Source: CAZQYB01 sp964582985 (lineage in GTDB: Bacteria > Planctomycetota > Phycisphaerae > Sedimentisphaerales > Anaerobacaceae). Taken from it: 64,000 nt of DNA. The position numbers and the translations under genes are program-made. Numbering within the stretch: position 1 is the stretch's first letter; every line of letters starts with the position of its first letter. Positions 17,677 through 25,293 of the stretch are shown here, in pieces. The notes below the pieces were generated by a model that saw nothing but the letters and a program-made list of their open reading frames with translations, did not search any database and was not told where the DNA came from. The stretch lies in NCBI GenBank assembly GCA_964582985.1, contig CAZOUM010000003.1, forward strand, positions 21,132 through 85,131. The letters are read 5' to 3'.

Positions 17677-17692
17677 TGGCACAGTTATTGCA
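17677..17692 (+). promoter_or_regulatory. Sigma-54 promoter of the plus-strand flagellar operon
   Basis: TGGCACAGTTATTGCA: exact TGGCAC, five bases, TTGCA. The start would be near 17703, about 123 bases before the TPR-protein ATG at 17826. It is the only good promoter I see before the gene run ending at 30297. Confidence 0.88.
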
Positions 17693-17825
17693 ACGTTCTC
17701 AGTAGTGGTTGCTGTTCCCACTTTGCGGTCTATCGCAAAATGGGGTCCTTGGAAAATGCGCTCTCATAGTCCTAACAGGCACGTTGCTGCTGGTAAATGC
17801 TACACTGAGAGCGAAGCTGGAAGCT

Positions 17826-20444
17826 ATGGCAACAGAGAATCAAAAAGTTGTACCCAAAGAGAATACCTCCGAGCTGCCATCGGACGATGAGCTGTTCGCA
17901 ACATCGGACAATGAGCTGTTCGCAACAGAGGTATACGAGCAACCCTCCGACAGTGAAATATTTGTCGGAGACAAAGATTTTTTCAAGCAACTGACAAAGT
18001 CGGACGAGCCTCCTGCGGCTAAACGACCTGCCGCTAAACGACCTGCCGGTACACGACCTACCGGTATACGCAGGCTTCTACCAGCACTAATTAAGCAGCG
18101 TTTCTCAACCCCTCAGAAAATCCTGATTGTCGGCATTGTCGCGACTGTTGCAGTGTTATCGTATGCTTTGTTGAAATCTCCCTCAGGACCTGTCGCCCTT
18201 CAGCCACCAACGCCCACCGGGAAAATACCACCCGGCTCCGGGCAAGCGCCTTCTCCGAAACCATCAGCCGAGGATTTCATCAAAGGACGACAGCAGCAGA
18301 CCCAAGAATTGCAACCAGCGCTTTCGCCAACACTACCACTGTCCTTAAGAGTTGCTGAAACATTTTATCGAGAGGGGAGTTACGACAAGGCTTTTGCTGC
18401 CTACAATCAGCTTCGACAAGCCCTTCCAATGGGTCCGCAAGAGGAATTGCTCAGAGATTTTCTTCAGCTAAAAATGGCCTTGTGTACGAAAAAAGCTGCT
18501 GATTTTGACCAGGCCAATCGCTTACTTCGAACGGTTTCACAAAGCCGCTCCCCTATTGTAAGGACCATAGCCAATTACCACCTTGGCCTGCTCGAGATGC
18601 AGAAAAAACAATATTTCAAAGCGCGAACCAGGGCCTATCAGACGATTGCCTTAATTAACGCAGTGACCGCGGGTGGAGATTGGGTCGTACCGCTAAGGCG
18701 TGATTGTCACTTCCTGGCTGCCGAATCAATAACCAGAAAAGCCCTTTCTCTCTGCGCCGCCGACAAAGACATTCCTCCGAATTTATGGGGTGACAGGACA
18801 GAGGTCGACCCCTTCACCAGCATAAGTGACGCTGAACTGCGACCCTTCTTGAACTCCGGCTCAGAGCAACTAAGTAAAGGGCTGCTCGTCCCCCAGGTTC
18901 AAAAGCTCGCTAACCCTGATACGCCGGGGCCCCCTCGCTGGTCCGTTATTTGTCACGGGGCATCAATTGAAGAACTCCTCACAAGATTCGCTGCCAATGC
19001 TGACCTTGATATTCACTGGACATCTGGTCCCAATTCGGCAGGGATTCGAACACGGCCGGTTAGTCTATATCTGCCTGCAGCAACGACAGAGCAATTTGCC
19101 AAAGTGGCGGCGGGCTGCGTCGGCTTGTCGGCACGTCTCGGCGAAAACGACATCATAAACGTCTCCAACCCGGTGGACTACTCATCTTCTTCCGAACACG
19201 TATCTTTACTTATTGAAGAAGCTATTTCACTCTGGCAAAGATTCCTGCTTACGTATTACGACGACAAACGCATCCCTAACGCTCATTTTGCCCTGGGACT
19301 TTTAAAAGCTGAAAAAGGCCAGGTAATCGATGCCATTGCAGAGTACAAGCTGGTTGCTAATCGTTTTTCGAACACACCTTTGACGCCGTTCGCTTTATTG
19401 AACTCGAGCAAACTTAAAACTAATCTGTGTGACTATCTTGGTGCCCGGAAAGATTTGGAGCAGCTCATTGAGCGAGATCCTGATGCAGAAATTGCTAACC
19501 ATGCCTGTTTGTACCTCGCTGATGCCACAATGAAATCAGGACGCCAGGCAGAGGCTGCACGGCTCTACCGAAAAGTTTATAATCTTGGCTTCTCTTTAGA
19601 AACACAAGCCAATGCTGCGCTTGGGGCCGGTAGATGCTCCTACAAGACGAAAGATTTTCAATCTGCGGCAAAATGGCTGACTCGCTACGTCGGTCTTGCC
19701 AGGGACCACGTAAGCAAGGACTTGTATTCCGCCTGTCTTCTATTAGGCAAGAGCCACTTGGCCTTAGGAAGACACCAGCAGGCATGTGACGCGTTTCAAT
19801 ATGCGTTGACAGGGCAGCTTTCGCCGGAAGAGTACGTTGAGGCTGTCTCAGCATTGGTTGGAGCGCATTCAAAGCTTGGCAATTTCATCGAGGCGCTCGA
19901 TGTATTAGAAAACGTACAACCCTGGGAGTTATCAGAAAAAGAGTCCATCGAGATGCTTCTGCTGAAAAGCACAGTTCTTCGGAAAATAGGTCTTATTGAT
20001 AGAGCCGCTGCCGCACTCCTCAGTAAGGCTGAATATATCTCCGAGCCGCAATTGAGAACCAAAATATTTTTTGAGCTCGCTAAATGTCATATCGCCGAGG
20101 GAAATTTCAGACTTGCGCGTGGTGGATTAGCCGAGATTCTTGTCAACGTCGACCCCGGACCTTTGGCACACGAAATCGCAGTGACATTGGCCGAGGTCTG
20201 TTTGAAACTGGGACAAGATTCCCAGGCTCAGTCTGTCTGCCTGCAGATTTTGAATTTAAACCCGTCGGCACAAATAAAGCAAGAAGCCTTGAACATCCTG
20301 GCCGCAACTTACAACCGCCAGAAGAATTATGATAAGGCGGCATTGGCTCTCTCCGGCCAATGGGATGACGCCGAAACGCAAAGCGAGAAAACCATGCTGG
20401 ATGACGCAGCAGGTGCAGATAAATCACCCACAAGAACCAAATAA
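17826..20444 (+). CDS. Large membrane-anchored TPR protein with STN-like domain, flagellar locus
   Basis: An 872-residue protein. Residues 1-95 are an acidic/basic cytoplasmic tail with short repeats (DNELFAT, then AAKRPAAKRPAGTRPTG). One membrane segment follows near 105-125 (ILIVGIVATVAVLSYALL), and the rest is periplasmic. TPR units occur at about 170-270 and again at about 480-850. Between them (about 370-450) is SIEELLTRFAANADLDIHW...VSLYLPAATTEQFAKVAAGCVGL, which follows the pattern of STN/secretin N0 domains. I do not recognise a named flagellar protein. As first gene of a sigma-54 flagellar operon it may be a periplasmic motor or assembly scaffold. The ATG at 17826 is chosen because the open frame further upstream begins right at the predicted transcription start. 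Confidence 0.7.
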   Translation: MATENQKVVPKENTSELPSDDELFATSDNELFATEVYEQPSDSEIFVGDKDFFKQLTKSDEPPAAKRPAAKRPAGTRPTGIRRLLPALIKQRFSTPQKILIVGIVATVAVLSYALLKSPSGPVALQPPTPTGKIPPGSGQAPSPKPSAEDFIKGRQQQTQELQPALSPTLPLSLRVAETFYREGSYDKAFAAYNQLRQALPMGPQEELLRDFLQLKMALCTKKAADFDQANRLLRTVSQSRSPIVRTIANYHLGLLEMQKKQYFKARTRAYQTIALINAVTAGGDWVVPLRRDCHFLAAESITRKALSLCAADKDIPPNLWGDRTEVDPFTSISDAELRPFLNSGSEQLSKGLLVPQVQKLANPDTPGPPRWSVICHGASIEELLTRFAANADLDIHWTSGPNSAGIRTRPVSLYLPAATTEQFAKVAAGCVGLSARLGENDIINVSNPVDYSSSSEHVSLLIEEAISLWQRFLLTYYDDKRIPNAHFALGLLKAEKGQVIDAIAEYKLVANRFSNTPLTPFALLNSSKLKTNLCDYLGARKDLEQLIERDPDAEIANHACLYLADATMKSGRQAEAARLYRKVYNLGFSLETQANAALGAGRCSYKTKDFQSAAKWLTRYVGLARDHVSKDLYSACLLLGKSHLALGRHQQACDAFQYALTGQLSPEEYVEAVSALVGAHSKLGNFIEALDVLENVQPWELSEKESIEMLLLKSTVLRKIGLIDRAAAALLSKAEYISEPQLRTKIFFELAKCHIAEGNFRLARGGLAEILVNVDPGPLAHEIAVTLAEVCLKLGQDSQAQSVCLQILNLNPSAQIKQEALNILAATYNRQKNYDKAALALSGQWDDAETQSEKTMLDDAAGADKSPTRTK

Positions 20445-20461
20445 AGCAGGACACTCGACAG

Positions 20462-21586
20462 ATGAAAACAAACAATGAAAATTTAACGCAAAACTATGAC
20501 TCAGGATTCAAAACTTCCTCAAGTTCACGATTTACGGTCTGCGTCTGTGTTTTTTGCTTTTCGGTTTTGGCTTTTGGGGTTTTCTCCTCTGGCGCCGCTG
20601 CAGAAATCCCGCCGGAACAACTGAACACGACCGGCCTTCTTATGTCACACTTGACCGAACTGCTGCAAAATCCGAGCATGCTGAATATCCCCTTGCAAGT
20701 TGCCGAGCTTGAGCCAGCCTGGCTGATGCCGGCACAAATCAACCCCTTCCTGTGGAAAGCAGGTGACATTGCCCCAGTGAGCTTTGTCGCTCAAGCTGAC
20801 CAAATCGTGCCGCAAAGCAGCTTCAATGTTTCAGAAGACCCAAACAGTCCCGAAGAACCTAACCGCAGTAAAGAGCCTCCGGAACGAGTATCATTATACA
20901 CGCCGATTCGAACTAAGGCCCGAACACGCATCGGGCGACAACTGTGGCAGGCCCACATTACCCCGCCCGAAAGCAAAAACGACAATAAAAACGAAGACGA
21001 AATTAGGCGGTTAATTGGGCAAATCTACTCCATCGAATTCAAACCGCCCAGCGAAATGCCCGAACCTGTCATTGTCGTTGAGCCGTTGCAAAAACCTGAA
21101 CCCAATCAAACTCCAACCGATATAGAGGTGCCGGAAGAACCTGAACAAAAAGTCGCGCCCAAACTGCCGTACGAGCCGCTAACAGACCAGACATTACAAA
21201 TGCTTACAAATCTATTGCAGCATCCTGACCAACTGAACAATCCTTTCGAATTAGGAGAAGTTCTGTTTCTCAGCGGTCATATAAGAGAAGCAGCCGTTGC
21301 CTACAAAGAAGCCCTTAATCGCAAGAGGCCGGATGAACCAGGCTCAGCTAAGGATAGGGCCTGGATTTTGCTCCAAATTGGCAATTGCCTGCGAAATGAT
21401 GACCCGCCAGCCGCAGCGAAGACGTACGGCCAATTGATTAGAGAATACCCCGACTCGCCATGGGCAGATTTGGCTAAAGCTGAATACAAATTGATTGACT
21501 GGTACCTGAACGATAAGCCCCGAGAGATGATTGCCGAAAAGCGCTCTTCAGATTCCTCAATCGAGAATGGAGTATCCCGGAAGTGA
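20462..21586 (+). CDS. Exported TPR-containing protein of the flagellar operon
   Basis: A 374-residue protein. A long N-terminal hydrophobic stretch near residues 20-42 (FTVCVCVFCFSVLAFGVFSSGAAA) ends in a signal-peptidase-like site, so it is exported. The middle (about 120-230) is Pro/Glu/Lys-rich and probably disordered. Two similar segments, LLMSHLTELLQNPSMLNIPLQVAE and LQMLTNLLQHPDQLNNPFELGE, look like an internal duplication. The C-terminal third has TPR-like helices (IREAAVAYKEALNRK, PPAAAKTYGQLIREYPDSPWADLAKAEY). It follows the large TPR gene by 17 bp and overlaps the next gene, so it is made together with them. The function is unknown; the shared TPR theme suggests it partners the preceding protein. 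Confidence 0.65.
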   Translation: MKTNNENLTQNYDSGFKTSSSSRFTVCVCVFCFSVLAFGVFSSGAAAEIPPEQLNTTGLLMSHLTELLQNPSMLNIPLQVAELEPAWLMPAQINPFLWKAGDIAPVSFVAQADQIVPQSSFNVSEDPNSPEEPNRSKEPPERVSLYTPIRTKARTRIGRQLWQAHITPPESKNDNKNEDEIRRLIGQIYSIEFKPPSEMPEPVIVVEPLQKPEPNQTPTDIEVPEEPEQKVAPKLPYEPLTDQTLQMLTNLLQHPDQLNNPFELGEVLFLSGHIREAAVAYKEALNRKRPDEPGSAKDRAWILLQIGNCLRNDDPPAAAKTYGQLIREYPDSPWADLAKAEYKLIDWYLNDKPREMIAEKRSSDSSIENGVSRK

Positions 21587-23103
21587 TTAAAACACAAGCA
21601 GACAACATAAAGCAACTCGAGCAAAGACCCGACAGTGCCAGTGTCTTGATAGTTGACAACGACCCTGAATTCGCTCGGCTAACGCTTAAGATTCTGGCCC
21701 GCAAGGGAATTCGTGGAACCATTGCTACCGACAAAAGAACCGCTCTTGATTTTCTCAGCAAAGACAACTACAACCTTGTATTCAGCAGTGACAATATGAG
21801 CCCACAGGCTAACCTGCCCGGCCGTTCACAGAGCACTTTCGAGCTGCTCAGGAAAATCAGAGAAAATTCGCCGGAGCTGCCGGTAGTTATGATAGCCGAA
21901 GCTGAAAACCAGAATACTCAGAACCAACAGCAAACTATTGAGACAGCCGTCAAGGCCATCCATCAAGGCTGTTGTGATTTCCTTATCAAACCTGTCCGCC
22001 AGGAAAGAATCGAAGCCCTGTTGGACACGTTCCTGCCTAATCACAGCGTTTCGACCATAGCTTCAGCAGAGGACCACAGTTCGCCGGGACGCAACCTTTA
22101 CCTGATTGTGGGCAGGAGTCCAAAATTACTCCAAACCGTTGAGCTGGCTAAGAAAATAGCCCCCACGTCGGTGCCGGTCCTGATAACCGGGGAAAGCGGA
22201 ACGGGCAAGGAGCTTATCTCTTATCTGATTCATCACAACAGCAAAAGGGACGACCGGCCATATGTCCGAGTCAACTGTGCGGCATTGAGTGACTCACTTC
22301 TTGAAAGCGAGCTGTTTGGCCACGAAAGAGGGGCCTTCACCGGCGCCTACACGCAGCGCAAGGGACGATTTGAAATGGCACACGGTGGAACCTTGCTATT
22401 AGATGAAATTGCCGAAACCCCCATTAGTTTTCAGGCAAAACTGCTGCGGGTACTCGAACAGCAGGACTTCGAACGTGTCGGCGGAAGCGAAAATGTCAGA
22501 GTCGATGTTCGAATAATAAGCACTACCAACAGAGATTTGCAACAAGACGTTCAGCAGGGCAGCTTCCGTCGGGACCTTTACTATCGGTTAAGTGGGGTAA
22601 GATTAGTTATTCCGCCTTTGAGGAAACGCACCGAGGACTTGCCCGACCTTATATGGCATTTTGTCAACCTCTACGCGCGCGAAGCACAGCGCCGTATCAC
22701 TAAACTTGACCCTGCAATGATGGATATTCTTGCCAAATACGACTGGCCCGGCAATGTTCGGCAATTGCGAAATGTTGTGTTGACATCGCTGATTTTTGGC
22801 GTCGGCCAAACCCTGTCGTTAGCTGATGTCTCCTGGCTTTTTGATGAACTTCAACCACTCCCGCAAGAAGAGCGATATGACTTTGAAAAAAAACCAGAAA
22901 ACACCCACCAAGACGTTACTCGGTTACCAAGACTGGGGGGAATACCCCTCGTGCAATTAGAACGACGGGCAATTTTGGACACCTTACGTCGGACATCAGG
23001 CAACCAGACCAGGGCTGCAAAGGTATTAGGCATCAGCGACCGAACGTTGCGAGATAAGATACGCCGGTACCGCCAGCAAGGATGTTTGGAGTTAGCGCGA
23101 TAA
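21583..23103 (+). CDS. Second sigma-54-dependent activator with atypical receiver
   Basis: A 506-residue NtrC-family protein starting at GTG with a 4-base overlap to the previous gene. The receiver domain (residues 18-145) keeps the first acidic pair (LIVDNDPEF) and the Lys in FLIKPV, but the phosphoryl-acceptor position reads NLVFSSDNM, so the Asp is shifted or lost. The AAA+ domain has Walker A GESGTGKE (about 203), a full GAFTGA loop (about 249), and Walker B GTLLLDEI. A Fis-type HTH (NQTRAAKVLGISDRTLRDKIRRY) lies at the end. It is in the operon carrying the sigma-54 promoter at 17677, so it probably amplifies its own operon or drives a later class. Confidence 0.87.
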   Translation: MIKTQADNIKQLEQRPDSASVLIVDNDPEFARLTLKILARKGIRGTIATDKRTALDFLSKDNYNLVFSSDNMSPQANLPGRSQSTFELLRKIRENSPELPVVMIAEAENQNTQNQQQTIETAVKAIHQGCCDFLIKPVRQERIEALLDTFLPNHSVSTIASAEDHSSPGRNLYLIVGRSPKLLQTVELAKKIAPTSVPVLITGESGTGKELISYLIHHNSKRDDRPYVRVNCAALSDSLLESELFGHERGAFTGAYTQRKGRFEMAHGGTLLLDEIAETPISFQAKLLRVLEQQDFERVGGSENVRVDVRIISTTNRDLQQDVQQGSFRRDLYYRLSGVRLVIPPLRKRTEDLPDLIWHFVNLYAREAQRRITKLDPAMMDILAKYDWPGNVRQLRNVVLTSLIFGVGQTLSLADVSWLFDELQPLPQEERYDFEKKPENTHQDVTRLPRLGGIPLVQLERRAILDTLRRTSGNQTRAAKVLGISDRTLRDKIRRYRQQGCLELAR

Positions 23104-23143
23104 AGATGTTTTTGTAGCAAGAATTTGAGACAAAGGAAAAAAA

Positions 23144-23833
23144 ATGGCAAAAGAAGATGATACAGAAAAACAGGAAGACTCACAGGCAACAAAGAAAGAG
23201 GATGATACAAAAAAACAGGAAGACCCACAGGTAACAAAGAAAGAGGATGATACAAAAAAAGATGATACAAAAAAACAGGAAGACTCACAGGCAACAAAGA
23301 AAGAGGAAAAGACCTCAAGCGGCGGTATGTTGCAGTGGATAATAATGGCCGTCGTAGTGATTATTTGTATAGGCGCCGGCTTCGGGGTCGGTCGAATATT
23401 GGGCGGTAACGGAACGCCTGAACCGGCCCAACCGCCCGAACCGCCTCAACAAGACCAACCAACTCGGATAGAGAACATAAAAGAGAACGATTCAACAACG
23501 GATTCGCAAAAAGGCTGGTACTATGAGTTAGAGCCCATCGTAGCTTGTCTTGATGAACCTGATGTAACCCGATATATTCGGGCAACTCTAACACTGAAAC
23601 TCAGCTCCGAGCTCGATGAAAAGCGAGGTACTGCTTTACTTGAGGAGAAAAAACCTGTCTTGATAAACTGGCTTTCCATCTACCTTGCGGGTCTAAAGCT
23701 CGACGACATCAGAGGCGAGACGAATCAGAGACATATTCAGCTGCAAATACTCGACGCTTTCAATGAAAACCTTTTCCCCGATGCCAGGCCTCAAATCAAG
23801 AAAATCCTTTTTAAGGAATTTGTTGTACAATGA
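23144..23833 (+). CDS. fliL: Flagellar basal-body-associated protein FliL
   Basis: FliL surrounds the stator and supports torque. The 229-residue protein has one membrane segment (about residues 63-85, LQWIIMAVVVIICIGAGFGVG) and a periplasmic stomatin-like domain with YELEPIVACLDEPDVTRYIRATLTLKL and the C-terminal VLINWLSIYLAGLKLDDIRG...FPDARPQIKKILFKEFVVQ, which match FliL. The N-terminal cytoplasmic part (residues 3-52) is unusual: near-perfect tandem repeats of KEDDTKKQEDSQATK. It overlaps fliM by 4 bases, the usual fliL-fliM pairing. Confidence 0.9.
   Translation: MAKEDDTEKQEDSQATKKEDDTKKQEDPQVTKKEDDTKKDDTKKQEDSQATKKEEKTSSGGMLQWIIMAVVVIICIGAGFGVGRILGGNGTPEPAQPPEPPQQDQPTRIENIKENDSTTDSQKGWYYELEPIVACLDEPDVTRYIRATLTLKLSSELDEKRGTALLEEKKPVLINWLSIYLAGLKLDDIRGETNQRHIQLQILDAFNENLFPDARPQIKKILFKEFVVQ
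23150..23299 (+). repeat. In-frame tandem repeat in fliL (45/45/60 bp units)
   Basis: Three units encode 15, 15 and 20 residues (KEDDTKKQEDSQATK type). The third contains an extra 15-bp internal duplication (GATGATACAAAAAAA). All unit lengths are multiples of three, so copy-number change would keep the frame. The product is a highly charged cytoplasmic tail before the membrane segment of FliL. Confidence 0.9.
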
Positions 23834-24795
23834 GCAGTGCTCCTGATAACAACATTAGCAGAATAAAGCTACAGAATATCCTTGCGGCTATTGGTTCCGA
23901 GCCGGCCGAAGATACCACACTAATAGAGTCCACCGAATACGATTGGCACCGGCCCCGCCACTTCAACAGCAGGGAGCTCGAGAAGCTTGATGATTTCACA
24001 AGAGAAATAGCCGCGATGCTCAGCAAGAAACTTACAAACTTACTCCAAAATAGCCTCGAGGCGACAGCCGCTTCAACTACGCAACACTATGCCGATGAGT
24101 TTCTGAGTCAAACCTCAGAGGAAAAAAAGAACGATTACAACCTGGTTTTCGGTACCGACCAGAACCCCCTATGTGGAGTCGTCGGCATATCTTTGCAAAC
24201 CGCAATTTTCATCGTGACGCAATTGCTCGGTGATTCCGAACCAGAGAAAGACTCAGATAGGGTCCTGTCCGAACTCGAAGAATCACTTCTGCTGGATATC
24301 ATACACGCAATCGTTGAGACGCTTTCGAGCTCTTATGACAACTACGATTTTCATGCGACCGGAAGCATTGTCAAAGGCCAACCTTGCCTTGAACTGCAAG
24401 GCACAGAAGAACTCTGCACAATTATTTTCAATATCAAGAAAACCGGTTCGGAAAACAACTCAGAAGTTAAACTCTTAATGTTCTGTGATACCCTGGACCC
24501 TATCGTAGGAAAAACCACACAAGCTGCTGGCGAATTCTCGGCTGAAGATATTTCAAAAGCTATTGTTGACCGCTTGCAGGAAGCTCATGTCACTATCACT
24601 GCTCGATTGGGTTCCGCAGTGCTTACTTTTGAGGAAGTGATGAGTCTTCAGCCTTGTGACATATTACTGCTTGATAAAGAAATTGATGAGCCGGTCGAGC
24701 TAATTGTTCAAGACCAGGCATTGTTCCGCGGCCAGCCCGCAAAATCAGCCGGCAGCTACGCCGTGGTGATTACCGAGTTGTGTGAAATGAAATAG
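23830..24795 (+). CDS. fliM: Flagellar switch protein FliM
   Basis: FliM is the middle C-ring subunit that receives CheY-P. The 321-residue protein has the family opening WHRPRHFNSRELEKLDDFTREIAAML (FliM: y.FkrPdrfskeqlr.l..i.e.far), a CheC-like middle domain (about 80-215) and a C-terminal SpoA domain (VTITARLGSAVLTFEEVMSLQPCDILLLDKEIDEPVELIVQDQALFRGQPAKSAGSYAV). The far N-terminus, normally the CheY-binding LSQDEIDALL motif, reads SRIKLQNILAAIG: similar in shape but lacking the acidic pair. It lies between fliL and fliN. Confidence 0.9.
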   Translation: MSSAPDNNISRIKLQNILAAIGSEPAEDTTLIESTEYDWHRPRHFNSRELEKLDDFTREIAAMLSKKLTNLLQNSLEATAASTTQHYADEFLSQTSEEKKNDYNLVFGTDQNPLCGVVGISLQTAIFIVTQLLGDSEPEKDSDRVLSELEESLLLDIIHAIVETLSSSYDNYDFHATGSIVKGQPCLELQGTEELCTIIFNIKKTGSENNSEVKLLMFCDTLDPIVGKTTQAAGEFSAEDISKAIVDRLQEAHVTITARLGSAVLTFEEVMSLQPCDILLLDKEIDEPVELIVQDQALFRGQPAKSAGSYAVVITELCEMK

Positions 24796-24840
24796 AAAAA
24801 GTCCAACTACAAACACCTGATACTTAAAAGGAACAAACAC

Positions 24841-25251
24841 ATGGCAGAAACAGCAGAAGCCACAGAAGAAAAGGCACAAGAAGAAAAGCAGCAACAGCAA
24901 AATGATGCTGCACAAGCAGACTCAAAAACACAGGTACAATCCGCTGAATTTTCCGAAGCTACGGGTGCAGAGGCCGCGGGTGCAGGCGGAAATATTGAAA
25001 TCCTATTAGATATGAACATCCCTGTCACCGTCGCTATTGGCAAAAAAGAGATGCCGGTTCGACGACTTTTGCAGCTTGGCCCAAATTCGGTGTTAAAGCT
25101 TGATAAGCCCATTGACGCACCGGTCGATTTGTACCTGAAAGACACAAAGTTCGCAACAGGTAATGTGGTCGTGGTGGATGGCCGGTTCGCCGTAAAAATA
25201 AAAGAGATTGTTAGCTTTGGCGTCTCGACTGAAAACTCGACTGACGAATAA
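24841..25251 (+). CDS. fliN: Flagellar switch protein FliN
   Basis: FliN forms the base of the C ring and docks the export ATPase complex. The 136-residue protein begins with a Glu/Gln/Ala-rich linker (residues 1-50) and ends with a typical SpoA domain: IEILLDMNIPVTVAIGKKEMPVRRLLQLGPNSVLKLDKPIDAPVDLYLKDTKFATGNVVVVDGRFAVKIKEIV. The order fliM-fliN-flhA is plausible for this phylum. The spacer to fliM is 45 bp and holds a GGAAC-type ribosome site. Confidence 0.95.
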   Translation: MAETAEATEEKAQEEKQQQQNDAAQADSKTQVQSAEFSEATGAEAAGAGGNIEILLDMNIPVTVAIGKKEMPVRRLLQLGPNSVLKLDKPIDAPVDLYLKDTKFATGNVVVVDGRFAVKIKEIVSFGVSTENSTDE

Positions 25252-25293
25252 AGCACCAACCACAGCGAACTTTGTTTTGGAGAGAAAGGCATA

